From positions 1-34,414 of the forward strand of contig JAJDNP010000106.1 in NCBI GenBank assembly GCA_022340645.1: DNA of 34,414 nt, in the 5' to 3' direction. Made by a program: the position numbers and the translations under genes. Shown here in pieces: positions 8,883 through 17,580 of this stretch (its first letter is position 1; each line of letters starts with the position of its first letter). Below the pieces are notes generated by a model. That model ran no database searches, was not told where the DNA came from, and saw nothing but the letters and a program-made list of their open reading frames with translations. Source of the stretch: Gammaproteobacteria bacterium. GTDB taxonomy: Bacteria > Pseudomonadota > Gammaproteobacteria > SZUA-229.

Positions 8883-8979
8883 GCCGGAGTATGCCTGTCC
8901 ACGGCCAGCGTTATCAGCACTTGCTGTAGAATGGCTACACGGCGCGCTGATGCCTTGCCGTAAACAGGCATAATCCGGC
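8883..8979. repeat. 97-bp imperfect palindrome B
   Basis: The arms 8883-8898 (GCCGGAGTATGCCTGT) and 8964-8979 pair over 15 of 16 bases. An inner pair, ACGGC/GCCGT and ATCAGC/GCTGAT, surrounds a TGTAG/CTACA hairpin. It is the same length as palindrome A 27 bases away but not obviously related in sequence. Confidence 0.75.
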
Positions 8980-9086
8980 TGAATACGATATATATTGTCA
9001 CCGGGTTAATAATTACGGCCATTGTGCTGTGTAATGCGGCAACGAGTGTCCGTTAGCTGTTTAATCAAATACACCTGAATATCTTT

Positions 9087-9545
9087 ATGACTAATACAAT
9101 CACCAATGAAGTTAAGTATGCCGGCCTGTTCAGACGTTTATTCGCGATTATTTATGACTGCTTTTTACTGGGCGCATTACTTTTTATTGCTTCCGCACTG
9201 GTAACTGCATTAAATCATGGAAAAGCTGTTGAACCAGGAACAGCCATTTATCCGTTTTTCGTGCTTTTACTATCAGGGTTGAGCTATTTATATTTTGCCT
9301 GGTTCTGGATACATGGTGGTCAGACACTGGGGATGAAGACATGGCGAATTCAATTGCAGTTAGATGCTGCTGAAAAAAATGCTGATGCAGGGATCGGCTG
9401 GAAGCTCTGTGCCATCCGTTTTGTTAGCGCTATTATTTCCTGGTGTGTTATTGGAATGGGTTTTTTATGGGCGCTGTTTGATAAAAAAAAACGCTGCTGG
9501 CATGACCTGAGTACTAAAACTGTGCTTATCGATTTACGCAGCTAA
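9087..9545 (+). CDS. RDD-domain membrane protein
   Basis: Seen: 152 residues. The first segment AGLFRRLFAIIYDCFLLGALLF carries the Arg...Asp pattern that names the family. There are three to four hydrophobic stretches (about 16-40, 52-72, 108-128), the loop WIHGGQTLGMKTWRIQLQ after the second, and the end KKRCWHDLSTKTVLI. Known: RDD proteins are small inner-membrane proteins of mostly unknown role; some have been linked to Na+/H+ antiport or export. An 11-bp terminator follows 55 bases later, so it is probably the last or only gene of its transcript. Confidence 0.9.
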   Translation: MTNTITNEVKYAGLFRRLFAIIYDCFLLGALLFIASALVTALNHGKAVEPGTAIYPFFVLLLSGLSYLYFAWFWIHGGQTLGMKTWRIQLQLDAAEKNADAGIGWKLCAIRFVSAIISWCVIGMGFLWALFDKKKRCWHDLSTKTVLIDLRS

Positions 9546-9600
9546 ACGTAAACTGCCGTTTGTTATTTTCGTATTTGCCCGATTAAAACAATGCAATAAA

Positions 9601-9627
9601 AAAGCTGGCTCATTGAGAGCCAGCTTT
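9601..9627. terminator. Bidirectional rho-independent terminator
   Basis: A perfect 11-bp stem AAAGCTGGCTC / GAGCCAGCTTT with a 5-base loop (9612-9616). On the plus strand it is followed by ATTTG; on the minus strand by a run of six Ts counting the stem base. It lies between the convergent RDD and HMA-fold genes and can serve both. Confidence 0.88.
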
Positions 9628-9668
9628 ATTTGACAATCATTACTGAATGTAATGTTAACGACTGCCTG

Positions 9669-9911
9669 TTAGATCATGCCAACAAGTACGGCAGTATAAC
9701 CCTTGTTTTTTACATAATTAATCACCTGCCGCGCATGTATGACGCTGGGCATGTAATCCACAAGAATCAGGTGCTTTCTCTTGCGGTTAACGTGTACTTT
9801 TTGTACACCGGCATCGCTCCCCAGTGAAGTTTCCAGCTTGTCGATTTGCTCTTGCTGTAACTCCTCGTCAATGTGAACGACTATGCCGACAGGGTTGTCA
9901 TTTTTTCTCAT
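9669..9911 (-). CDS. Small HMA-fold-like protein lacking CxxC
   Basis: Seen: 80 residues with a beta-alpha-beta-beta-alpha-beta rhythm: VGIVVHI, EQIDKLETSLGSD, GVQKVHVN, KHLILVDYM, IHARQVINYVKNKG, YTAVLVGMI. This matches a heavy-metal-associated/ferredoxin-like fold, but there is no cysteine anywhere, so it cannot bind copper by the usual CxxC. GTGGAG, 9 bases before the ATG, is a good ribosome site. Inference: a cysteine-free HMA relative, perhaps a dimerising or regulatory domain. It stands alone upstream of the terminator and downstream of a long AT-rich region. Confidence 0.65.
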   Translation of the reverse strand: MRKNDNPVGIVVHIDEELQQEQIDKLETSLGSDAGVQKVHVNRKRKHLILVDYMPSVIHARQVINYVKNKGYTAVLVGMI

Positions 9912-10720
9912 TTCTATTTCTCCACAATTTTTATAATTTAATTTTTATGTTTCGCTTGTAGAAAACAAGTGACCATACTGCATAAATATTACAGATGGCT
10001 GCATAAGTAATACAGATGGACGAGTAATTATAGGTACGATTTAAATAATGTCAACAAATTTAATTTAAATAATTTCAATGATAATAATTACTTATGAGAT
10101 ATACCTCATCGATGTTTTGATATTATCTGGTAAATTTGTATTTATTTTCTCTCGTATTTAAATTTTTTTATAAATTAATTATCTTAAGATACTGATTATT
10201 ATATTATTATTTATCTTCGAGTATTATGGAGCTGGCAAATGGAAATCGCGCCTGATCCCGATGCATACCCATAAAATAATTAAATTACAATAAGTTATAT
10301 TCTATAGTTAATACAATTTAACATACGCATACACGGCAGCCGAATTTACTTCAAGGATCGAAATTTGAGTGATTAATACTGGATTAAACAGATTCAATCT
10401 GCGCAAAACACGGCCTGCTTCTGAGGCTTGAGAATAAAATGCCATCCCTGAAGAACTTGAACTATTGAAAACTCGATCCTGTCATGCTTCTATCATGAGA
10501 TGGGCAATAGCATTATTCCAGGGAGTTACGCATGGTGTTTAGAGTGCATAAAAAGACAGCTAAAATTTTACTTCGCAAAGAGGTTACAGGGGCCCGTCAT
10601 AAGCATTTTTACCAGTTCCGCCTGTCTGGACACGTTTACCTTTGAGAATATGCTTTTCGCTTCCCCGCGACTCTGCGGTGAATTGTTTTTGCAATACTGA
10701 CTGACCAGATAAAAGCATTG
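9912..10720. other. 0.8-kb AT-rich gene-poor region
   Basis: No ORF with family-like composition was found. Bases about 9930-10340 are strikingly AT-rich, with long A/T runs; the right half is closer to the window average. AATGATAATAATTA at 10077-10090 resembles half of a Fur box but is not distinctive in such DNA. It must contain the promoter of the HMA-like gene. The rest may be decayed DNA, an unrecognised small RNA or a foreign insert. Confidence 0.45.
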
Positions 10721-10939
10721 CTACTGATCTTTCACCAGCAAACGAAGCTTTTCCCCGTTATATTCGATAATATCGCCAGCGACAATTTTTTTACGTTTGC
10801 GTGTTTCCACTATGCCATTAACCATGACTTCAGCTGATTCAATTGCAAGTTTTGCGGCACCGCCGCTTGACGCCAGACCTTCAAATTTTAAAATCTTGTA
10901 GAGTTCAACTGGTTGGGTTTTTAAAGTTAAGTCACGCAT
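10721..10939 (-). CDS. ybcJ: S4-domain RNA-binding protein, YbcJ type
   Basis: Seen: 72 residues: VELYKILKFEGLASSGGAAKLAIESAEVMVNGIVETRKRKKIVAGDIIEYNGEKLRLL split over the S4 alpha-L pattern. The typical S4 features are SSGGAAKLAI, the VNG turn, the basic ETRKRKK and the GDII strand. Length and layout match E. coli YbcJ, a single S4 domain. Known: S4 domains bind structured RNA; the YbcJ ligand is not established. Downstream on the same strand, 160 bases away, is nothing but the ABC exporter's 3' side, so it is probably monocistronic. Confidence 0.9.
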   Translation of the reverse strand: MRDLTLKTQPVELYKILKFEGLASSGGAAKLAIESAEVMVNGIVETRKRKKIVAGDIIEYNGEKLRLLVKDQ

Positions 10940-11019
10940 TTATATAATCCTGGTACATAGGCTTAAGGTATCGGAGCCGAAAAATGCCGACTCCTACACC
11001 GCGAAAATAATCATATAAT

Positions 11020-11089
11020 GTAGGCCTGCATAAACGATAGTGTTGCAGGCATGTTTTGCCAGCAACGGCGAAGCCTTATGCTGGCCTAC
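11020..11089. repeat. REP-like palindrome, GTAGGC(C/T)TGCATAA family, copy 1
   Basis: The outer arms GTAGGCCTGCATAA (11020-11033) and TTATGCTGGCCTAC (11076-11089) match over 13 of 14 bases. Inside, GTTGCAGGCA pairs with TGCCAGCAAC with one mismatch. A 32-base segment (11020-11051) recurs in inverted orientation at 34103-34134 with 28 identities. It lies between the stop of the ABC exporter and the start of the S4 gene. Confidence 0.8.
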
Positions 11090-11100
11090 GAACTCGCAAA

Positions 11101-12915
11101 TTATTCCGTCTCCTGTTCTTCTTCCTGCTGCAGCTTCCACAAGTGCGCATAAAGCCCTGCCTGTTCAAGCAGCTGCTGATGCGTACCCCGCGCTACTACT
11201 TTGCCTCTGTCGAGCACGATAATATTGTCCGCATCGATAATGGTTGAAAGGCGGTGCGCAATAACCAGCGTGGTATGTTTTTCTGCAATATCTTTTAATG
11301 AGTCAAGAATCAGCTGCTCTGAATGTGAATCCAGTGACGAGGTGGCCTCGTCGAAAACAAGTATGCGGGGATTTTTAAGAATCACCCGGGCAATGGCGAT
11401 GCGCTGCTTTTCACCGCCGGACAGTTTAAGACCACGCTCGCCGACAATGGTCTGGTAAGCATCCGGCAGGCTGGTAATAAAGCTGTGAATATTGGCATGC
11501 CTGGCTGCCCGCTGTATTTCTTCTTCGCTGGCGTCCAGCTTTGCATAACGGATATTGTGCTCGATACTGCAGTTAAATAACACCGTATCCTGGGGCACGA
11601 TGCCGATATTATCGCGCAGGCTTTTCTGGGTAACGGAGCTGATATTCTGACCATCTATGGTGATACTGCCTGAGTCCACGTCATAAAAACGAAACAGCAA
11701 TCGAGCCAGTGTCGATTTGCCCGCACCGGATGGTCCAACCACGGCTACCTTGTGCCCATGTGGTATTTCAAAACTTACATCATCCAGTATTTGCCTGTCT
11801 CCATGGTAAGCAAAGCTGATTTTGTCAAAACGAACGACGGCATTCGTTACCTTCAGCTCTTTGGCGGCATCTATATCATTAACCTCTCTTTGTGTATCCA
11901 GCAGCTTAAGCATCATGTCCATATCCGCCAGCGCGTATTTCAGTGCGCGATATATTATGCCGAGGAAATTTAAAGGTAAAAACAGTTGCAGCATCATGGT
12001 ATTGACCAGCACCAGGTCACCCAGCGTCATGCTGTCATCAACCACACCCTGCGCGGCAAGTATCATCATCAGCGTGACCCCGACAGCGATAATCGCACCC
12101 TGGCCAAAGTTGAGCAGTGACATCGACACCTGGCTATGTACCGCGGCTCTTTCCCATTTATCAAGCGTCTCGTCATACTGCTTCAGTTCGTAATCTTCAT
12201 TGGTAAAATATTTAACTGTTTCGTAGTTGAGCATGCCGTCAACAGCGAAACTGTTAGCCGTCGACTCAAGCGCATTCATTTCATGGCGATAATGCATACG
12301 CCAGTTGGTCACCATCAGGGTAAAACCAATATATAGCAGCACGGTGGTGAATGTAATAACGGCAAAGTATGGCTGGTACTTGCTGAGCAGGATAATGGCG
12401 ACAAATACAAATTCAGCGGCCGTCGGAAAAATATTAAATACCAGGTAATTTAATATAGAACTGAGACTGTTGGTGCCGCGTTCCAGGTCGCGCGTAATGC
12501 CACCTGTTTTTCGATCGAGGTGATAAGACAATGACAGCGAATACAGATGTTTGAGTACACGTAATGATATGCTTCGCATGGCATGGTAGCGCACTCGTGA
12601 AAACACCGCATCGCGCATTTCATTAAACAGGCTGGACATCAGGCGCAACGCACCGTAGACCAACAGCAGCAGCAAAGGCAGCGTCATGGCGCCAGCCTGC
12701 GCATTACCCATAGCCAGTACCTGTTTACTGTCGAGATGGTCGATAATCTCCTTCAATACCAGCGGCATGCCAACGACGGCAATCTTGGACAGTATCAAAC
12801 AGGATAGTGCCAAAAATACACGCCCCTTGAAGTCCCAGATATAGGGAAATAATCGTTTTATGTTCTGATAGTCCTTACGATTACCGTGAGGTTCATGTGT
12901 CGGGCGATGTTGCAT
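11101..12915 (-). CDS. ABC exporter, fused permease-ATPase, ATM1/HMT1 type
   Basis: Seen: 605 residues from the ATG at 12915 (MQHRPTHEPHGNRKDYQNIKRL). The longer in-frame start at 13029 lies inside an inverted-repeat element and translates it, so it is rejected. Six transmembrane helices cover about residues 35-330. The nucleotide-binding domain has Walker A GPSGAGKST, the Q-loop IGIVPQDTVLFN, signature LSGGEKQRIAIAR, Walker B ILVFDEATSSLD and the H-loop AHRLSTI. YHLDRKTGGITRDLERGTNSL in the membrane domain is typical of the mitochondrial Atm1/bacterial heavy-metal-exporter branch. Known: such homodimers export glutathione-linked metal or sulfur compounds. It is divergent from the RND genes, with the inverted-repeat element between them. 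Confidence 0.92.
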   Translation of the reverse strand: MQHRPTHEPHGNRKDYQNIKRLFPYIWDFKGRVFLALSCLILSKIAVVGMPLVLKEIIDHLDSKQVLAMGNAQAGAMTLPLLLLLVYGALRLMSSLFNEMRDAVFSRVRYHAMRSISLRVLKHLYSLSLSYHLDRKTGGITRDLERGTNSLSSILNYLVFNIFPTAAEFVFVAIILLSKYQPYFAVITFTTVLLYIGFTLMVTNWRMHYRHEMNALESTANSFAVDGMLNYETVKYFTNEDYELKQYDETLDKWERAAVHSQVSMSLLNFGQGAIIAVGVTLMMILAAQGVVDDSMTLGDLVLVNTMMLQLFLPLNFLGIIYRALKYALADMDMMLKLLDTQREVNDIDAAKELKVTNAVVRFDKISFAYHGDRQILDDVSFEIPHGHKVAVVGPSGAGKSTLARLLFRFYDVDSGSITIDGQNISSVTQKSLRDNIGIVPQDTVLFNCSIEHNIRYAKLDASEEEIQRAARHANIHSFITSLPDAYQTIVGERGLKLSGGEKQRIAIARVILKNPRILVFDEATSSLDSHSEQLILDSLKDIAEKHTTLVIAHRLSTIIDADNIIVLDRGKVVARGTHQQLLEQAGLYAHLWKLQQEEEQETE

Positions 12916-12936
12916 TTTTTTGAAGTTATACGGTAA

Positions 12937-13201
12937 GTACTCTATCGAGGTAGTTTTGATGGCTTCAGCGTTACTGTAGTGTCTCGCAACAAGGCACGGT
13001 GTAAAGGCAATGGCCTTAGTCCTTGTCAAGCGCTGTAACGCGGTTGCGAGGCACTACAGTAGCGCCCGAAGGGTTGGCCTGTCAATATCCATGACTTCGT
13101 TACGCCTCTTGCAAAGGACTATGGCCATTTGCTTTGAGACGTGTCTTGCCATGAATACTGACAGACCAACTGAAGCCATCAAAACTACCTCGATAGAGTA
13201 C
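12937..13201. mobile_element. 265-bp MITE-like element with perfect 32-bp terminal inverted repeats
   Basis: Arms 12937-12968 (starting GTACTCTATCGAGGTAGTTT) and 13170-13201 are perfect reverse complements. Inside are two 21-bp-stem hairpins: 12970-12990/13043-13063 (19 of 21 pair) and 13073-13093/13150-13170 (18 of 21 pair). Their loops, 12990-13030 and 13108-13148, are themselves imperfect reverse complements. There is no transposase gene, and no target duplication was recognised. It fills the shared upstream region of the ABC exporter and the RND operon, so any promoters there lie in or beside it. Confidence 0.78.
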
Positions 13202-13221
13202 AAAATGTTAAAGTTCAGCCC

Positions 13222-14415
13222 ATGATTATATCGAAAAAACACGTGAACATTTCAGCGTTATTTATCGCGGTTAAAGCGGTATCCGCCGCAGTAATTTTCC
13301 TCCTGCTGATAGCCAGCCTGCTTTCATGCGGCGATTCGGATAATCATAGCGGCAGCAACCTGCCAGCACGGCAGGCACTGCATCGTGTGGAAGTCGTTAT
13401 CGTTGAAAGGCAGCCTGTCTCATTAACACAAACCGTATCGGGCACACTGGATGCTGTCACCAAAATTCGACTTTACAATGAAGAAAGCGGGCGTATCACA
13501 CAACTGCCACACCATGAAGGTGATTTCGTTAAACAGGGAGATTTACTGGTCCAGCTTGACAACGAAATATTAAAAACCGATGTCGCCAAGGCCAGGGCCT
13601 CGAGGGAACAGGCAAAACTTGACCTTGACCGCCTTAAAAAGCTGCTGCCCAAAAATATCTCAACCGAGGAGGAAGTCGCCCGCGCCCGTACTGAACTGGA
13701 CCTCGCCATAGCCGAAGAACAGCGCCAGCTTGCCCGGCTCAAACGCACCAGCATCAAGGCGCCCATAGACGGCCTGATAACCGAGCGTTTATATGAACCC
13801 GGTGATATGCTGCCGCCGCAGTCTCACATTCTCAGTATTATCGATCCCTCAGCGCTACAGCTGGAAGCCAGCCTGGCGGAGCGCTGGATACCGCTGGTAA
13901 AGCAGGGCCAGACGATAACACTACGTATCAAGGCGCTTGGCGACCGGTCATTCGGCGCCAGTATTAGCCGGATACATCCAGCCATCGATCCCGATACACA
14001 TAAAGGCATCATTGAAATCACGCTCAATCCGGTCCCGGACAACGCCAGGGTCGGGCAATTCGTACAGGCAGAAATCAAACTGAAAGCCACTGACCGCCTC
14101 GTTATCCCGGTGCATACCATTCATTTTGAGCCACAGGGCGCGTACGTATTCCGGGTTGTTGAAGATGACAGCGGCAACAATCTTGCTGAAAAGGTATTTT
14201 TCAAACAGGGACAGCAGTTTAATTCAGTGACTGAAATATTGTCCGGCTTAAATCCCGGAGACAGGATTGTCAGCCGTGGTTACCTGGGACTGCGCGATGG
14301 CAAGAAAGTTGAAATCGCCAATATTACTAACAGCCGGAACAACCAGGCGCAGCTGGATGCGGATCCGGGTGAAGTAAACGAGCCAGCCACCGGTTCTCAG
14401 CTGAACAGTCAATAA
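13222..14415 (+). CDS. RND efflux periplasmic adaptor (membrane fusion protein), lipoprotein
   Basis: Seen: 397 residues. An N-terminal hydrophobic stretch ends in the lipobox-like ASLLSC (C36), predicting acylation and inner-membrane anchoring. The lipoyl halves flank a helical hairpin (about 115-165, rich in KARASREQAKLDLDRLKK and ARARTELDLAIAEEQRQ). RTSIKAPIDGLITERLYEPGDML is the second lipoyl half, followed by beta-barrel and membrane-proximal domains. Known role: bridges the RND pump to an outer-membrane channel. The stop codon overlaps the permease start (TAATG), indicating translational coupling. No strong ribosome site was seen before the ATG at 13222. No TolC-type gene is nearby. Confidence 0.93.
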   Translation: MIISKKHVNISALFIAVKAVSAAVIFLLLIASLLSCGDSDNHSGSNLPARQALHRVEVVIVERQPVSLTQTVSGTLDAVTKIRLYNEESGRITQLPHHEGDFVKQGDLLVQLDNEILKTDVAKARASREQAKLDLDRLKKLLPKNISTEEEVARARTELDLAIAEEQRQLARLKRTSIKAPIDGLITERLYEPGDMLPPQSHILSIIDPSALQLEASLAERWIPLVKQGQTITLRIKALGDRSFGASISRIHPAIDPDTHKGIIEITLNPVPDNARVGQFVQAEIKLKATDRLVIPVHTIHFEPQGAYVFRVVEDDSGNNLAEKVFFKQGQQFNSVTEILSGLNPGDRIVSRGYLGLRDGKKVEIANITNSRNNQAQLDADPGEVNEPATGSQLNSQ

Positions 14416-17400
14416 TGAAACATCGCTTTCGTACTGGCGGGCTTGCCGCCTGGTCAATACATCATCCCGTCGGTGTAACCATGTTGACCTTGACCGTGGT
14501 TATCCTTGGTTTGTTTTCCTTCGAACACCTCGGTATTAATTTACTGCCGCACATAATCTCGCCCGAGGTGCGCGTGCGAATAATCGATCCCGGCGTCCCC
14601 GCCAGCATCATGGAAGACCGGGTAACCAGGCAACTGGAAGAACAGCTGGCCATAACCGAAGATGCAATCAGCGTTGACTCTCGAACCAGCGAGGGCCGCA
14701 GTTCGGTTGACCTGGGTTTCCCCTATGGCGTCGATATAAACAACGCGCTGCGAGATGCCAGTATACGGCTGGACCGGGCAAAACGCTTTCTGCCCGAGAA
14801 TGACAATCCACCGATTATATACAAGCGTGATCCATCGCAAATCCCGGTAATGGAAATTGTGGTCAGCTCGGCAACGCGCAATCCGGTCGAACTGCGCAGC
14901 TGGGCGGACTACAGTTTTTCAAAATGGTTTCTCAATTTACCCGGGGTTGCGGCTGTTGAAGTCGGCGGCGGCCTGGAACGGGAAATACAGGTTATTCCGG
15001 ATCAGGAAAAGCTGGCCAATATCGGTCTTTCATTACAGGACCTGGCTGACCAGATAAAACAGCAGAATATCGACGCGCCAGGCGGCAGGATGATTGCCGA
15101 ACGCTCGGAAATCACCACACGCTCAGCAGGCCGCTTTCGATCGATAGATGAGCTGAAACAGCTTCCGCTACAAACCGCAAAAACCAGGGACTTACCGGCT
15201 GAAACGGGCAATACAGACAAAACCATCCGCGTCAATGATGTTGCCCGCGTCGTCGATAGCCATAAAGATGAACGCCTGCGTATACGCTTAAACAAGATTC
15301 CGGGCGTCAAACTCTCCATTCAGAAACAGCCGCAGGCTAACACTGTCGCCGTTGTCGAAGAAGTCAGACACCGTCTCGAAAATCTGCAAGCCGAAGATGC
15401 CATCCCGGATGATATTGAAGTCGCTATTATCGACGACCAGTCAGTCTTTGTGAAACATGCGATTAACAATGCAGCCATGGCTGCCGCCAGCGGTGCGTTG
15501 CTGGCAATGGCAGTTATTTACCTTTTTCTGGGCAGTCTGTACCGTACCCTGATAATCGGCAGCGCGATTCCCATTGGCATCATGGTCACCTTTATCATCA
15601 TGCAGGCAATGGGACTGACCTTCAACATTATGACCCTGGGTGGACTTGCCCTGGGCATGGGCCTGCTAATCGACAGCACCATCGTCATGCTGGAAAATAT
15701 CACGCGCCATCAGAGTGAAGGCGAAACCTCGGATGATGATGCCATTAACGCGGCTATCGAAGTCAACAGCCCGATTGTCGCTTCGACCAGCACCAATTTA
15801 AGCGCTATCCTGCCGTTTCTTTTTATTGGCGGCATGACCGGCTTACTGTTTCAGGAAATGATTATCACCATTACCTCCGCCATGCTGGCGTCGCTTGCCG
15901 TGGCCTTGACGCTGGTGCCCGCGCTGGGAGCCAAAATTAAAAATGTGGAAAATAAAAATATAATTATCATAAAGATAGTTAACATTCTTAATGCGCTTTA
16001 TCGTAAAAAAGCAGGCGGTTTTTTAAATCATCCCGGGATAACATTTTTCATCTTTTGCCTGCTATTCAGTTTCGCTGTCTACCAGATAATAATGACAAAA
16101 CGTTCCGATTTTCCACGCATGGATGAAGGCAAAATTTCAATGTCGATAACCGGTGATGCCGGTATGCAGCTTGACGAAATGGACGCCACGGTAGAGAAGA
16201 TTGAAGATTTGCTGCTGCAGCAGGAAGAAGTGGTCAGCACCTTCACCTCGGCCGGCGGTTTTGTTTTCGGCCGTTCAGAATACGAAAACAGCAATCGAAG
16301 CTCAATAAAAATCCAGCTGACGCCTTCGGATCAGCGTTCATTAACCAGCGACCAGTGGGCAAAACGCTGCAAAAAGAAAATTGACGACATGAATCTCACC
16401 GGCTACAAAATAAACCTGCATGTCAGCGGCGTACGCGGTTTAAATATTACCCGGGGCGATGATGATGTCAGCATCCATATTCGCGGTGAAAACCTTGATA
16501 CCTTACGCAAGCTTGGCGACAGGGCACTCGCCCTGCTCGAGTCAGTTGATGGATTAAGCAATCTCACCCATTCCTATGAAGAGGTAAAGGAAGAACTTGA
16601 TGTTCATATCGACCGCCAGCGTGCTGCCGAATTTGGAGTAGACGCTGCTGTTATCGGCAATGCGCTGCAAATTGCACTCGATGGAGAAATTATCAGCGAC
16701 TATATCGAAGGTGACAGGGATTTTGATATTCGCCTGCGCCTGCCCCGTGTTAACAGTTATAACCCGAACGTATTACAGAACCTGCTGGTTGATTATAAAA
16801 ACAACAACGCGATTCGCCTTGGTGATATTGCATATATCACCCGCGCACCGACTGCCAGTCAAATTCAAAGAAGCCAGCAGCAACGTATTGTTGAAATATC
16901 GGCCTCCTTCGATCCCGAGGCAGAGCATACCACGGTGCTTGAAAACGCGATGTCAAAACTCGACGAACTGGAGTTACCCGCGGGTTACATCCTGTATGAC
17001 AACGACACCAATAAAACACTGAAAGAAGGACAGAAGACAGGTTTTGTTGTGCTATTACTCGCTATTTTCCTGGTTTTTGTGGTGATGGCAGTGCAATATG
17101 AGTCACTGCTCAATCCGCTGATCATTATGATTAGCATTCCTTTTGCCGCGACCGGCGTTGCTTTAGGTTTGCTGGTCAACCCTGAGATGAGCCTGTCCAT
17201 GCCTGTGTGGCTTGGCCTGATCATGCTGACGGGTATCGTGGTCAATAACGCCATTGTGCTGGTTGAACAGATCGAGCTGGAAAGAGAAAAATCCAGTGCT
17301 ATACATGAAGCGATTAAAAATGCAGCGGCCCTGCGTTTGCGCCCAATTCTAATGACAACACTGACCACGGTATTTGGCATGCTGCCGCTCGCCATCGGCC

Positions 17401-17546
17401 TGGGTGAAGGTTCGGAGATGCTGCAGCCGCTGGCGTTTGTTATTGTCTGGGGGCTGACTTTTTCCCTGTTTGTCAGCCTGGTTCTGGTGCCGAGCCTGTA
17501 TGCCCTGTTCCATCATCGAACGATAAAGCACTCAACAACAAGCTGA
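14415..17546 (+). CDS. RND efflux permease (AcrB/HAE superfamily)
   Basis: Seen: 1043 residues, full length. It has a first transmembrane helix with HHPVGVTMLTLTVVILGL, a large periplasmic loop, helices 2-6 (about 350-505), an amphipathic linker, a second periplasmic loop, and helices 8-12 (about 870-1035). Landmarks are FPYGVDINNALRDASIRLDRAKRFLP split over the pore domain, the helix-4 motif GLLIDSTIVMLENI, and GIVVNNAIVLVEQIE with LRLRPILMTTLTTVFGMLPLA near the end. In helix 4 the Asp pair of AcrB is Asp-Ser here, as in many distant HAE members. Known: proton-driven export of drugs, lipids or other hydrophobics. Substrate cannot be told. Coupled to the adaptor. Confidence 0.94.
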   Translation: MKHRFRTGGLAAWSIHHPVGVTMLTLTVVILGLFSFEHLGINLLPHIISPEVRVRIIDPGVPASIMEDRVTRQLEEQLAITEDAISVDSRTSEGRSSVDLGFPYGVDINNALRDASIRLDRAKRFLPENDNPPIIYKRDPSQIPVMEIVVSSATRNPVELRSWADYSFSKWFLNLPGVAAVEVGGGLEREIQVIPDQEKLANIGLSLQDLADQIKQQNIDAPGGRMIAERSEITTRSAGRFRSIDELKQLPLQTAKTRDLPAETGNTDKTIRVNDVARVVDSHKDERLRIRLNKIPGVKLSIQKQPQANTVAVVEEVRHRLENLQAEDAIPDDIEVAIIDDQSVFVKHAINNAAMAAASGALLAMAVIYLFLGSLYRTLIIGSAIPIGIMVTFIIMQAMGLTFNIMTLGGLALGMGLLIDSTIVMLENITRHQSEGETSDDDAINAAIEVNSPIVASTSTNLSAILPFLFIGGMTGLLFQEMIITITSAMLASLAVALTLVPALGAKIKNVENKNIIIIKIVNILNALYRKKAGGFLNHPGITFFIFCLLFSFAVYQIIMTKRSDFPRMDEGKISMSITGDAGMQLDEMDATVEKIEDLLLQQEEVVSTFTSAGGFVFGRSEYENSNRSSIKIQLTPSDQRSLTSDQWAKRCKKKIDDMNLTGYKINLHVSGVRGLNITRGDDDVSIHIRGENLDTLRKLGDRALALLESVDGLSNLTHSYEEVKEELDVHIDRQRAAEFGVDAAVIGNALQIALDGEIISDYIEGDRDFDIRLRLPRVNSYNPNVLQNLLVDYKNNNAIRLGDIAYITRAPTASQIQRSQQQRIVEISASFDPEAEHTTVLENAMSKLDELELPAGYILYDNDTNKTLKEGQKTGFVVLLLAIFLVFVVMAVQYESLLNPLIIMISIPFAATGVALGLLVNPEMSLSMPVWLGLIMLTGIVVNNAIVLVEQIELEREKSSAIHEAIKNAAALRLRPILMTTLTTVFGMLPLAIGLGEGSEMLQPLAFVIVWGLTFSLFVSLVLVPSLYALFHHRTIKHSTTS

Positions 17547-17559
17547 TGCGGCATTTGTA

Positions 17560-17580
17560 TGTGCGAATATATTCACCTGC
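17560..17580. repeat. Solo arm of the TGCAGGTGCGAATT repeat family
   Basis: TGTGCGAATATATTCACCTGC matches the right arm of the copy at 21999-22073. No partner arm is seen. Beyond it, TTTCTTTGCGCCTTTGCGTGA near 17650 is a motif type commonly found as degenerate repeats in bacterial intergenic DNA. Confidence 0.5.

Larger units (their letters stand above)
8624..9086. other. Intergenic region carrying two long palindromes
   Basis: 463 bases between divergent genes without a credible ORF. Its core is two separate near-100-bp palindromes (8759-8855 and 8883-8979), described individually. The flanks should contain the promoters of the barrel gene on the left and the RDD gene on the right. Confidence 0.5.

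Noticed and set aside
10077-10090. Fur-box-like AATGATAATAATTA
   Set aside because: Matches only about half of the consensus and lies in very AT-rich DNA where such matches are expected by chance.
10500-10700. 66-codon ORF in the AT-rich gap
   Set aside because: No ribosome site, no recognisable family, biased only by local composition.
13029-13031. Longer start for the ABC exporter at 13029
   Set aside because: The added 38 residues are translation of the inverted-repeat element; the protein family begins near the ATG at 12915.
13010-13225. 71-codon plus-strand ORF across the inverted-repeat element
   Set aside because: It is entirely element sequence and reads the same terminal repeat as the opposite-strand ORF; no protein family character.
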